Assembly: GCA_013290035.1 (NCBI GenBank) | Contig: JABCYT010000193.1 | Span: 1-6,648 of the forward strand | Reading direction: 5' to 3' | DNA length: 6,648 nt | Source: Alphaproteobacteria bacterium | Lineage (GTDB): Bacteria > Pseudomonadota > Alphaproteobacteria > Reyranellales > Reyranellaceae | Shown here: positions 1 through 5,663 of the stretch, in pieces | Layout of the letters: each line of letters begins with the position of its first letter | Numbering within the stretch: position 1 is the stretch's first letter | Translations under genes and position numbers: made by a program | The notes under the pieces: model-generated | The model's database searches: none | What the model was told of the DNA's origin: nothing | The model's input: the letters and a program-made list of their open reading frames with translations, nothing else

Positions 1-315
1 ATCGCCCGCGCCCACGGCGTCGACGGCAAGGTGCTGTTCGAGACCCTGACCAAGGGCTCGGCCGATTCCTTCGCGCTGCGCAACCACGGCATGAAGGCCA
101 TGCTGCCGGGCATCTTTCCCGAACGCGCCTTCTCGACGACATACGCGCTGAAGGACCTCTCCTACGCCATCGAGATGGCCGAGGAGCGCGGCGTGCCGGC
201 GCTGGGCGCCGATGTCGCCCGCGAGCTGATGGAGCGCGCCGTCGAACTCGGCCACGACAAGGAATATTGGCCGGTGCTCTTGCGCGCCATCGAAGACGGC
301 ACGGCGAAGAAGTAA
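1..315 (+). CDS. NAD(P)-dependent oxidoreductase, 3-hydroxyisobutyrate dehydrogenase family (C-terminal part only)
   Basis: The reading frame is open from the first base and ends at TAA (313-315), giving the last 104 residues of a protein whose start lies outside the window. The helical sequence, with the stretch KDLSYAIEMAEERGVPAL and the ending EYWPVLLRAIED, fits the all-alpha C-terminal domain of the beta-hydroxyacid dehydrogenase family. These soluble enzymes oxidise 3-hydroxyisobutyrate, tartronate semialdehyde or similar hydroxy acids with NAD(P). The Rossmann domain and the catalytic lysine motif (GxxxNxxK) lie upstream and are not visible, so the substrate cannot be assigned. Only 25 bases separate it from the M81 metallopeptidase gene on the same strand, which suggests co-transcription. 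The family call is fairly secure; the exact function is open. Confidence 0.8.
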   Translation: MARAHGVDGKVLFETLTKGSADSFALRNHGMKAMLPGIFPERAFSTTYALKDLSYAIEMAEERGVPALGADVARELMERAVELGHDKEYWPVLLRAIEDGTAKK

Positions 316-323
316 ACAGCGTA

Positions 324-337
324 GAGGGGGAGAAGGA
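324..337 (+). promoter_or_regulatory. Shine-Dalgarno region of the M81 metallopeptidase gene
   Basis: A purine-only run (GAGGGGGAGAAGGA) ends three bases before the ATG at 341. Either its GAGG part or its AAGGA part could pair with 16S rRNA, and the first has the more normal spacing. It supports the choice of the 341 ATG. Confidence 0.6.
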
Positions 338-340
338 TTC

Positions 341-1867
341 ATGGCGCGCATCGCTGTGGGAGGCTTTCAGCACGAGACCAATACCTTCGCGCCGCAGCAG
401 GCGACGTGGGAGGAGTTCGTGCGCGCCGATGCCTGGCCGCCGTTGTTGCGCGGCCCGGAGATGATCGAAGGCGTCGAGGGCTTCAACATCCCGATCTCCG
501 GCGCGGTGAGGCGACTGGCCGAGCTCGGGCACGAGGTCGTGCCGCTCGCCTGGGCGGCCGCGGCACCCGCGTCCTACGTCACCGCGGACGCCTACGAGAA
601 AATGTGGGCGCTGTTCGACGAGGACCTGAGGAAGCTCGGGCCGTTCGACGCCGTCTATCTCGACCTGCACGGCGCCATGGTGGCGGAGAACACCGAGGAC
701 GGCGAAGGCGAGCTGCTGCGCCGCGTCCGCGGGGTTGTCGGCAACGACATGCCGATCGTGGCAAGCCTCGACTATCACGCCAATCTCACGCCCGAGATGG
801 CGAAGCTCGCCACCGCCCTGGTCGGCTACCGTACCTATCCGCACATCGACATGGCGGTGACCGGCAAGCGGGCCGTCGAACTTCTGGACCGGCTGTTGAA
901 GGAGAAACGGCCGGTCTACCGCGCTTACCGCCAGCTCGACTTCCTCATACCGCTGGTCTGGCAATGCACCTTCATCGAACCGGCCAAAGCCATCTTCGAC
1001 CTGGTGGGCGAGCTCGAGGCCGGCGAGAAGAGCCACAACCAGGGCATCATAAGCGTCACCCATACGCCGGGCTTCCCGCCGGCCGACATCGCCCAATGCG
1101 GGCCGGCACTGGTGGTCTACGGCCACGACAGGGAGGCGGTCGAAGCAGCGGCCGACAAGCTTGCCCAGACCGTGAAGGCGCAGGAGAAGGCCTTCGCCGG
1201 CGAGCTGCTCGATGCCGATGCGGCGGCACGGCGCGCCATCGAGCTGTCGAAGAAAGCCACCAAGCCGATCGTTCTGGCCGACGTGCAGGACAATCCCGGC
1301 GCCGGCGGCACGTCCGATACGGTGGGCCTCCTGGCGGCGCTGGTGCGCCACAAGGCGAAGGGCGCCGTGATCGGCATGATCGTCGACGAGGCGGCTGCCA
1401 AGGCCGCGGTCGAGACGGGCGAGGGCAACGTCATGCATCGCGGCATCGGCGCCGTCGTGGGCTACGCCGGCGAGCAGCCCGTCGTGGCGGACTGGCGCGT
1501 GGTCAAGGTGGGCGATGGCAAGTTCACCGGCACCGGCCCGTTCTATGGCGGCGCGCGGTTCCAGATCGGGCCGATGGCGCTGGTCACCGACGAGGCGAGC
1601 GGCGTCTCGGCGGTGCTCGCCAGCAAGCGTATCCAGGCTGCCGATCAGGAGATGTTCCGTCATGTCGGCGTCGAGCCTTCGCAGGTGCCGATCCTCGGCC
1701 TGAAATCGACGGTGCATTTCCGCGCCGACTTCCAGCCCATCGCCGAGACCATCCTGGTGGTGCAGTCGCCCGGCGCGCACATCACCGATCCGGTCGAGAT
1801 GCCTTACAAGCACCTGCGCAAGGGCATCAGGCTCCGGCCGATGGGACCGGTCTGGAACGGCGCTTAG
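341..1867 (+). CDS. M81 family metallopeptidase (MlrC-like)
   Basis: This complete 508-residue protein belongs to the M81/MlrC family, zinc hydrolases named after the enzyme that cleaves linearised microcystin. The N-terminal catalytic domain (about residues 1-290) holds HETNTF (11-16), DLHGAMV (108-114), DYHAN (144-148) and YPHIDM (166-171). From memory, the residues shown to matter in Sphingopyxis MlrC are Glu56, His150, Asp184, His186 and His208. Here E12, H110, D144, H146 and H168 match, with identical spacing for the last four. The C-terminal MlrC domain (about 300-500) begins with DVQDNPGAGGTSDT (314-327) and contains KSTVHFRADF (455-464). Length is normal and no signal peptide is seen, so it is probably cytoplasmic. 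No mlrA, mlrB or mlrD is nearby, so microcystin degradation should not be assumed; a peptide or amide substrate is more likely. It probably shares an operon with the upstream dehydrogenase gene. Confidence 0.9.
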   Translation: MARIAVGGFQHETNTFAPQQATWEEFVRADAWPPLLRGPEMIEGVEGFNIPISGAVRRLAELGHEVVPLAWAAAAPASYVTADAYEKMWALFDEDLRKLGPFDAVYLDLHGAMVAENTEDGEGELLRRVRGVVGNDMPIVASLDYHANLTPEMAKLATALVGYRTYPHIDMAVTGKRAVELLDRLLKEKRPVYRAYRQLDFLIPLVWQCTFIEPAKAIFDLVGELEAGEKSHNQGIISVTHTPGFPPADIAQCGPALVVYGHDREAVEAAADKLAQTVKAQEKAFAGELLDADAAARRAIELSKKATKPIVLADVQDNPGAGGTSDTVGLLAALVRHKAKGAVIGMIVDEAAAKAAVETGEGNVMHRGIGAVVGYAGEQPVVADWRVVKVGDGKFTGTGPFYGGARFQIGPMALVTDEASGVSAVLASKRIQAADQEMFRHVGVEPSQVPILGLKSTVHFRADFQPIAETILVVQSPGAHITDPVEMPYKHLRKGIRLRPMGPVWNGA

Positions 1868-1894
1868 CCGGAGCGGAAGGCCGGCCGCAGCGCC
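1859..1894. terminator. Possible bidirectional hairpin spanning the convergent overlapping stops
   Basis: GGCGCT (1859-1864) pairs with AGCGCC (1889-1894), and inside it GCCGG (1867-1871) pairs with CCGGC (1881-1885), leaving a small 2x3 internal loop and a 9-base apical loop. The structure contains the overlapping TAG (+) and TAA (-) stops of the two convergent genes. There is no T-tract on either side, so it is not a classical intrinsic terminator. In such GC-rich coding DNA it may also be chance. Confidence 0.3.
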
Positions 1895-3036
1895 CACACC
1901 ATCGGCACGGTGGTGAGCGCGATGCAGGAAACCGCGGCAAGCGCGATCGGCAGGCCGACGGCGTCGCCCAGCAGGCCCGCGAACAACGGCCCGGTCGCGC
2001 CCGCCACCGAGCCGCCGGTGTAGAAGACCGCGAAAGCGTGGGTGCGCCGCTCGGGGCTCACGAATTCGGGGATGGTGCCGTAGAGCACCGACGAGGTGCC
2101 GTTCAGCATCAGCCCGACGGCGGGCAGCAATGCCAGCGCAAGCGGCAACGACAGCGGCAGCAGGGCGAGGATCAAGGCGGTCGTCGCCACCTCGGTGAGA
2201 ATGACCGACGGCACGACGCCCAGCCGGTGACCGACCCAGCCCATCGCCAGCTTGCCCGCGGCGCCGCCTGCGAACACCAGCGACAGGCCGAGGCCGATGG
2301 TCGGCAGGTCCGCGCCCTTGTCGCGCAGCAGGAAGGGCAGAAAGATCATGAAGCCGGTGCGCACCAGATTGTCGGCGATGTGGACGGAGAAGAGCAGCCA
2401 GTAGGCCCACGGCCGGTCCTGGCCGGCCACGGCCTTCGCTTCGCCGCCCTTGTCATGCATCGCCACCGGCTTCAGCGTGGCGAGGATGACGCCTGCGCCC
2501 AGCACGGCGAGGGCCGCGACCACGATCAGCGCCCGCTGCCAGCCGAGCGAGGCGGCGATCACCGCGAACAGCGCCGGCAGCAGCACCTTGCCGACGTCGC
2601 CGGTGAAATTGTAGGTGCCGAGCGCGGTGCGCGACCGCAGGCCGGGGAAAGCCGCGGAAACCAGGCTGGAGCCGATCGGATGCTGCGTGCTGCCGCCCAG
2701 GCCCGCCAGCAGGAGGCCGGCGATCACGCCGTAGAGCGAGCCCGTCAGGCCGGCCAGCCCATAGCCGATGGCGATCAGCACCGTGCCGGTCGCCAGCACG
2801 CGCACGCCGCCCAGCCGGACCGCCAGCATGCCGGACGGGATCTGCCCGCTCGCCATGGCGCCGGAATAGACGCTCTTGAGCGCGCCGATGGCGGCGTAGC
2901 TCAGGCCGAACTGGGTCTGCAGCAGGGGATAAAGGACGTTCAGGAGGTCGGTGAAGCCGTCATGCAGCGCATGTGCGCCGCCACATACGGTGAGGGTACG
3001 CCGGGAGGAGATGGGTGGGGCGACGGTGACTGTCAT
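1864..3036 (-). CDS. MFS transporter, fosmidomycin-resistance (Fsr)-like
   Basis: This 390-residue inner-membrane transporter has the hydrophobic pattern of a 12-helix major facilitator protein, with a polar central loop at about 190-210 (KPVAMHDKGGEAKAVAGQDR). Near the N-terminus the run AHALHDGFTDLLNVLYPLL (21-39) and the GLGGSTQHP stretch (112-120) resemble the Fsr branch of the family. These are drug/metabolite:H+ antiporters, although many relatives have no known substrate. It is the last gene of the hisI-lipoprotein-MFS unit, starting 15 bases after the lipoprotein stop. The ATG at 3036-3034 is the only good start, but its ribosome site is poor: GGTGA sits right against the ATG, inside a perfect inverted repeat (3022-3045). 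The stop TAA (1866-1864) overlaps the TAG stop of the convergent metallopeptidase gene. The transported compound cannot be inferred. Confidence 0.87.
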   Translation of the reverse strand: MTVTVAPPISSRRTLTVCGGAHALHDGFTDLLNVLYPLLQTQFGLSYAAIGALKSVYSGAMASGQIPSGMLAVRLGGVRVLATGTVLIAIGYGLAGLTGSLYGVIAGLLLAGLGGSTQHPIGSSLVSAAFPGLRSRTALGTYNFTGDVGKVLLPALFAVIAASLGWQRALIVVAALAVLGAGVILATLKPVAMHDKGGEAKAVAGQDRPWAYWLLFSVHIADNLVRTGFMIFLPFLLRDKGADLPTIGLGLSLVFAGGAAGKLAMGWVGHRLGVVPSVILTEVATTALILALLPLSLPLALALLPAVGLMLNGTSSVLYGTIPEFVSPERRTHAFAVFYTGGSVAGATGPLFAGLLGDAVGLPIALAAVSCIALTTVPMVWALRPAFRSG

Positions 3037-3045
3037 CTCACCGTC
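3022..3045 (-). promoter_or_regulatory. Perfect inverted repeat centred on the MFS start codon
   Basis: GACGGTGA (3022-3029) and TCACCGTC (3038-3045) are exact reverse complements around an 8-base spacer. On the minus-strand mRNA the upstream arm carries the only ribosome-binding candidate and the loop carries the ATG. A hairpin here would hide both. The upstream lipoprotein gene ends only a few bases before (stop at 3054-3052), so ribosomes finishing that gene could open it, giving translational coupling. A DNA operator is the alternative reading. The repeat is seen in the sequence; its role is inferred. Confidence 0.4.
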
Positions 3046-3051
3046 ACAATA

Positions 3052-3540
3052 CTACCGACCGGGCATCACCTTGAACCAAAAACCGATCTGCTGCTGGAAA
3101 TCGTTTTCGGCAAAGGCTGTGTCGGTGATCAGCGAAGGCTTGCCGTCGCGCGGATAGCGCACGCTCGCCAGGCGCTCGAACTTGGTGTCGCTGAGGTGCA
3201 GGAAGAGCACGTCGCCCTGGCGGCGAAGGAAGATCAGGTCGTGAATCTTGCGGATGTTGGTCAGGCTCACGACGAAGCGGTCATTGCCGTCCTGCTGGGC
3301 GATCTGACGCACCGGGATGTCGCGGCCTTCATTGGTGATGCCCATCAGGGCCAGCGCGTCGGGCGCCATCATGTTGTCCTTGCCGCTGGTCTGGATCCAG
3401 CGCACCAGCCGGTCGCCGCGCGGCGACAGCGTGTAGCGGGGCGTGCTCTGTCCGAACAGGCCCGACGTCGTGCAGGCGCCTGCAGGAAGGGCGAGGGCGG
3501 CGAGGAAGAACGCGCGCCGCGCAACTACGCTTTGGGTCAA
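3052..3540 (-). CDS. Putative lipoprotein of unknown function, TTG start, Tat-like signal
   Basis: I do not recognise this 162-residue protein. The start chosen is TTG at 3540-3538, which overlaps the hisI stop as TTGA. A strong Shine-Dalgarno (GGGAAGGA) lies six bases upstream, and the upstream frame-mate residues are only an Arg/Gly-rich shadow of hisI. The N-terminus reads as a signal peptide: R8-R9-A-F-F, hydrophobic LAALAL, then PAGAC with C23 as the likely lipidated cysteine. The lipobox is imperfect because position -3 is Ala rather than Leu/Val/Ile. The twin arginine followed by two Phe resembles a Tat motif. The mature part (about 140 residues) is mixed polar and hydrophobic with no membrane helix, and ends in FWFKVMPGR. 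It is probably anchored on the periplasmic face of a membrane. It sits between hisI and the MFS gene in a translationally tight unit. Confidence 0.72.
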   Translation of the reverse strand: MTQSVVARRAFFLAALALPAGACTTSGLFGQSTPRYTLSPRGDRLVRWIQTSGKDNMMAPDALALMGITNEGRDIPVRQIAQQDGNDRFVVSLTNIRKIHDLIFLRRQGDVLFLHLSDTKFERLASVRYPRDGKPSLITDTAFAENDFQQQIGFWFKVMPGR

Positions 3541-3965
3541 GCCTTGTCCTTCCCGATCCTGTCCATGTCGATCATCACCGGCGCAATGGTCGCGAGCGCC
3601 CCGCCGCGGATGGCGCGGAAGAAGCAGTTGTGCTGCCCGGTATGGCAGGCGGCGCCCGTCTGGTCGACCAGGACCAGCAGCGTGTCTCCGTCGCAGTCGA
3701 CCCGCAGGTCGACCAGGGTCTGGATATGGCCCGACGTGTCGCCCTTGCGCCACGGCGCCTGGCGCGAACGCGACCAGTAACAGGCGCGGCCCGTGCGCAT
3801 TGTCTCGGCGACGGCGGCGCGGTCCATCCAGGCCATCATCAGCACCTCGCCGGTATCGTGCTGCTGGGCGATCGCCGGGACGAGTCCCTGGGCGTCGAAC
3901 TGGATGGCGGCGATGAAAGCGTCGATCGCGGCGGGAGGAAAGGTAACGGACGCTGCGGTGGGCAT
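3537..3965 (-). CDS. hisI: Phosphoribosyl-AMP cyclohydrolase
   Basis: HisI opens the purine ring of phosphoribosyl-AMP to give ProFAR, the third step of histidine synthesis, in the cytoplasm as a dimer. This 142-residue protein has the normal length of a monofunctional HisI, with no fused HisE domain. Visible family motifs are GEVLMMAWMD (39-48), YWSRSR (63-68), WRKGDTSGH (72-80), DCDGD (90-94) and GAACHTG (104-110). D90, D92 and D94 fit the magnesium site. C91, C107 and C114 fit the zinc site, with the 16 and 7 residue spacing of characterised HisI, so this is the zinc-dependent form. The start at 3965 has GAGG about eight bases upstream. No other his genes are adjacent. The gene is divergent from zur and heads a unit with the lipoprotein and MFS genes. 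Confidence 0.95.
   Translation of the reverse strand: MPTAASVTFPPAAIDAFIAAIQFDAQGLVPAIAQQHDTGEVLMMAWMDRAAVAETMRTGRACYWSRSRQAPWRKGDTSGHIQTLVDLRVDCDGDTLLVLVDQTGAACHTGQHNCFFRAIRGGALATIAPVMIDMDRIGKDKA
3547..3554 (-). promoter_or_regulatory. Shine-Dalgarno deciding the TTG start of the lipoprotein gene
   Basis: On the minus strand GGGAAGGA lies within the last hisI codons, six bases before the TTG at 3540-3538. It is the strongest ribosome site near this junction and supports TTG over any upstream ATG/GTG, which would put most of the N-terminus inside hisI. Confidence 0.6.
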
Positions 3966-3968
3966 GGC

Positions 3969-3998
3969 TTGGCCTCGCGGAAGAACGCGGCGTATAAT
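3969..3998 (+). promoter_or_regulatory. Candidate sigma-70-type promoter for zur
   Basis: A perfect TATAAT (3993-3998) is preceded by TTGGCC (3969-3974) with an 18-base spacer. Transcription would start near 4005, about 27 bases before the GTG. TATAAT is conspicuous in such GC-rich DNA. The -35 box is only partial and overlaps the hisI leader. Confidence 0.5.
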
Positions 3999-4019
3999 CG
4001 CCCGGTAACTGCTTGGCAA
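3991..4019 (-). promoter_or_regulatory. Candidate promoter for hisI and downstream genes
   Basis: On the minus strand TTGCCA (4019-4014) and TATACG (3996-3991) are separated by 17 bases. Transcription would start near 3984, giving a leader of about 19 bases before the hisI ATG. Its -10 shares bases 3993-3996 with the opposing zur -10, so the two promoters could not be occupied at once. I saw no clear Zur palindrome here. Confidence 0.45.
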
Positions 4020-4031
4020 ATCGGGAATCGC

Positions 4032-4514
4032 GTGAAGAAGCCGGCCAAAGCCGCTGCGCACAACCACGATCACAACCATTGCGTCGAGGACGCCCTCGCC
4101 GCGGCGGAGAGGCTGTGTGCCCGGAAGGACCTGCGATTCACGCCGCTGCGCCGACGCGTGCTCGAGCTCGTGTGGTCGAGCCACAAGCCGGTCGGCGCCT
4201 ACGCGCTGCTCGACCAGCTGCGCGACGAAGACTTGGGCTCGGCGCCGCCCACCATCTACCGCGCCCTCGATTTCCTGATCGAGAACGGCCTGATCCACCG
4301 CATCGAGCGCATGAACGCCTTCATCGGCTGCAGCCATCCGGGCGAGGCGCATCGCGGCTTCTTCCTGATCTGCGGCGAGTGCGGCAACGCCGAGGAGCTG
4401 CATAGCGACGGCCTTGCCGATTCGATCGCCGCGAGCGCCGGCCGCCGCGGCTTCGCCGCCCGCGACATGACCCTGGAAGTGACCGGCACCTGCGGCGACT
4501 GCCGCAAAGCCTGA
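4032..4514 (+). CDS. zur: Fur-family transcriptional regulator, zinc uptake regulator Zur
   Basis: This 160-residue cytoplasmic repressor probably binds DNA when zinc-loaded and shuts off zinc uptake genes. The winged-helix domain (about 22-90) has RFTPLRRRVLELVW (35-48), PVGAYALLDQL (53-63) and the recognition-helix region PPTIYRALDFLIENGLIHR (72-90), closely resembling E. coli Zur. The structural zinc site is C114-x2-C117 plus C154-x2-C157, with the same 40-residue separation as E. coli C103/C106 and C143/C146. H89, C100, H107 and E121 or E122 match the E. coli regulatory site (H77, C88, H96, E111). The N-terminus has alternating histidines (H10, H12, H14, H16) followed by C17. The GTG start at 4032 has GGGA five bases upstream; no ATG is available nearby in frame. 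It is divergent from hisI. Target operators are not in view, and Fur or Mur activity is less likely because of the Zur-type ligands. Confidence 0.9.
   Translation: MKKPAKAAAHNHDHNHCVEDALAAAERLCARKDLRFTPLRRRVLELVWSSHKPVGAYALLDQLRDEDLGSAPPTIYRALDFLIENGLIHRIERMNAFIGCSHPGEAHRGFFLICGECGNAEELHSDGLADSIAASAGRRGFAARDMTLEVTGTCGDCRKA
4491..4506 (+). terminator. Small hairpin at the 3' end of zur, weak terminator candidate
   Basis: TGCGGC (4491-4496) and GCCGCA (4501-4506) form a perfect 6-bp stem with a GACT loop, a few bases before the zur TGA. It lies over codons for the C154-x2-C157 zinc motif and has no T-tract, so it may simply reflect codon choice. Confidence 0.2.
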
Positions 4515-4517
4515 CGA

Positions 4518-5648
4518 TCAGAGCCGCTCGAACAAGCCGATCAGATCCGCCTTCAGCTCGAAGCCAATGCCCGGCGCGTCGGGCGGTGCCGTCCGCCCGT
4601 CGCTCACGATGGCATCGCCGGCAAGGCCGCCGAAGGGCGGGAAGCTCAGCGGATTGACTTCGGTGCCGCCGAGGCCGAGGGCGCTCGCGACATGCAACGA
4701 GAAGAGGTGGCCACCATGCGGCCAGAACGAGCGGCGGGACCAGCCGCGATCTTCGAGTGCGCCGATGATCCGCAGGTAGCCGGGCAGGCCATAGCAGTGC
4801 ACCGGATCGAACAGCAGAATGTCCCCGTTTCGCCTGAGGCCGCCGTGGCGGTCCAGCAGCTTCGCCTCCGCGACCGAGAACAGCGCTTCGCCGGCAGCGA
4901 TCGGGTTGGGATAGACGGCCGTCACCGCCGATTGCGTTTCGAAGTCGAGGGGATCGCAGACGTCTTCCCACCACATCAACCGGAGGGGCGATAGCGCCTT
5001 TGCGGCCTCCAGGCTGCGGTCGGCGTCGTAGGTATTCATCGCGTCGACGGCGAGACAGCCTGCACCATCGAATGTTTTCTGCGCGGTCTCGATGCGCTTC
5101 AGATCTTGGCCGAGTGGAGCGGCGCCGATTTTGATCTTGGCCTTGCCATAGCCCTGCGCGCGCAAGGCTTTCATCTCGTCCGACAGGCGGCCGAGATCAT
5201 TGCTGGGATAGGGATAGCCGCCGCTGGCGTAGACCTCGACATCGGTGGCGCCGCCTGGATCGATGCCGAGGTGCTGTTGCAAGAAGCGATGCAATGGCAA
5301 GCCGTCGATCTTCGCGGCCGCATCCCACAGCGCCATGTCGAGCGTGCCGATCGCGACGCACCGCTCGCCGTGCCCGCCGGGCTTTTCGCCCTTCATCATC
5401 GCCGCCCAGGCGCTGAGGGGATCGACGTCGCCCGCCTGCAGAAGACGCGGGGCAAACCGTTCGCGGATCAGGCCGCTTTGGGCAAATCGTCCCATCGACG
5501 AAAAGCCGTAGCCGGTGATCGGCTTGCCTTGACGCACGACGTCCGTGGTGAGGGCAACGATGCTCGTCGTAAGGCCGCCGGAAGGGATCGTCGGGTCGCG
5601 GTATCGGGAGATGTCGAGCGATTTCTCCGCGATGCCGACGATGCGCAT
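4518..5648 (-). CDS. Enolase-superfamily dehydratase, D-tartrate dehydratase (TarD)-like
   Basis: This 376-residue cytoplasmic protein is a mandelate racemase/muconate lactonizing-type enzyme that closely resembles Bradyrhizobium TarD, which dehydrates D-tartrate to oxaloacetate. Matching blocks (numbered from the ATG) are the capping-domain stretches GYGFSSMGRFAQSGLIRERF and EKPGGHGER (88-96). In the barrel are the KxK pair K171/K173, metal ligands D202, E228 (in WWEDVCDPLDF) and E254 (AAGEALFS), and PWP-like FWPHGGH with catalytic H311. The C-terminus carries PGIGFE as in TarD. After D202 the sequence is VDAMN where TarD and many relatives have VDANG, so the substrate may differ. The start is taken as ATG 5648 (GGTGG upstream); GTG 5657 would add three residues. 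It follows metC by 15 bases, probably in one transcript. Its TGA lies 3 bases from the zur stop, convergently. Confidence 0.85.
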   Translation of the reverse strand: MRIVGIAEKSLDISRYRDPTIPSGGLTTSIVALTTDVVRQGKPITGYGFSSMGRFAQSGLIRERFAPRLLQAGDVDPLSAWAAMMKGEKPGGHGERCVAIGTLDMALWDAAAKIDGLPLHRFLQQHLGIDPGGATDVEVYASGGYPYPSNDLGRLSDEMKALRAQGYGKAKIKIGAAPLGQDLKRIETAQKTFDGAGCLAVDAMNTYDADRSLEAAKALSPLRLMWWEDVCDPLDFETQSAVTAVYPNPIAAGEALFSVAEAKLLDRHGGLRRNGDILLFDPVHCYGLPGYLRIIGALEDRGWSRRSFWPHGGHLFSLHVASALGLGGTEVNPLSFPPFGGLAGDAIVSDGRTAPPDAPGIGFELKADLIGLFERL

Positions 5649-5663
5649 GCGGGCCACCAGTGG

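Noticed and set aside
341..1867. Microcystin degradation locus
   Set aside because: Only an MlrC-like protein is present, with no mlrA, mlrB or mlrD nearby. The family is broad and mostly unrelated to microcystin.
3541..3753. Upstream ATG extension of the lipoprotein frame to 3753
   Set aside because: The extra 71 residues lie wholly inside hisI, are Arg/Gly/Pro-rich and would bury the signal peptide. The TTG at 3540 has the good ribosome site.
406..3780. A 1124-codon open plus-strand frame running across four genes
   Set aside because: It lies in an alternate frame of the M81 gene and antisense to the MFS, lipoprotein and hisI genes. Its product is a low-complexity Arg/Gly/Ala/Gln/His mix with no domain. 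Long stop-free shadow frames are expected in GC-rich DNA.
3991..4010. Possible Zur operator (GTATAA followed by GTAAC)
   Set aside because: The two halves are not inverted relative to each other and do not form the AT-rich palindrome expected of a Zur box.
3630..4031. N-terminal extension of zur back to an ATG at 3630
   Set aside because: It is antisense to hisI and gives an atypical protein twice the normal Zur length. The GTG at 4032 yields the standard size.
3966..4403. N-terminal extension of hisI antisense to zur
   Set aside because: HisI homology begins right after the ATG at 3965; the extension is the reverse complement of the well-supported zur gene.
4321..4974. 217-codon minus-strand frame within the TarD-like gene and zur
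   Set aside because: The composition is dominated by Arg, and it overlaps two genes with clear family motifs in other frames.
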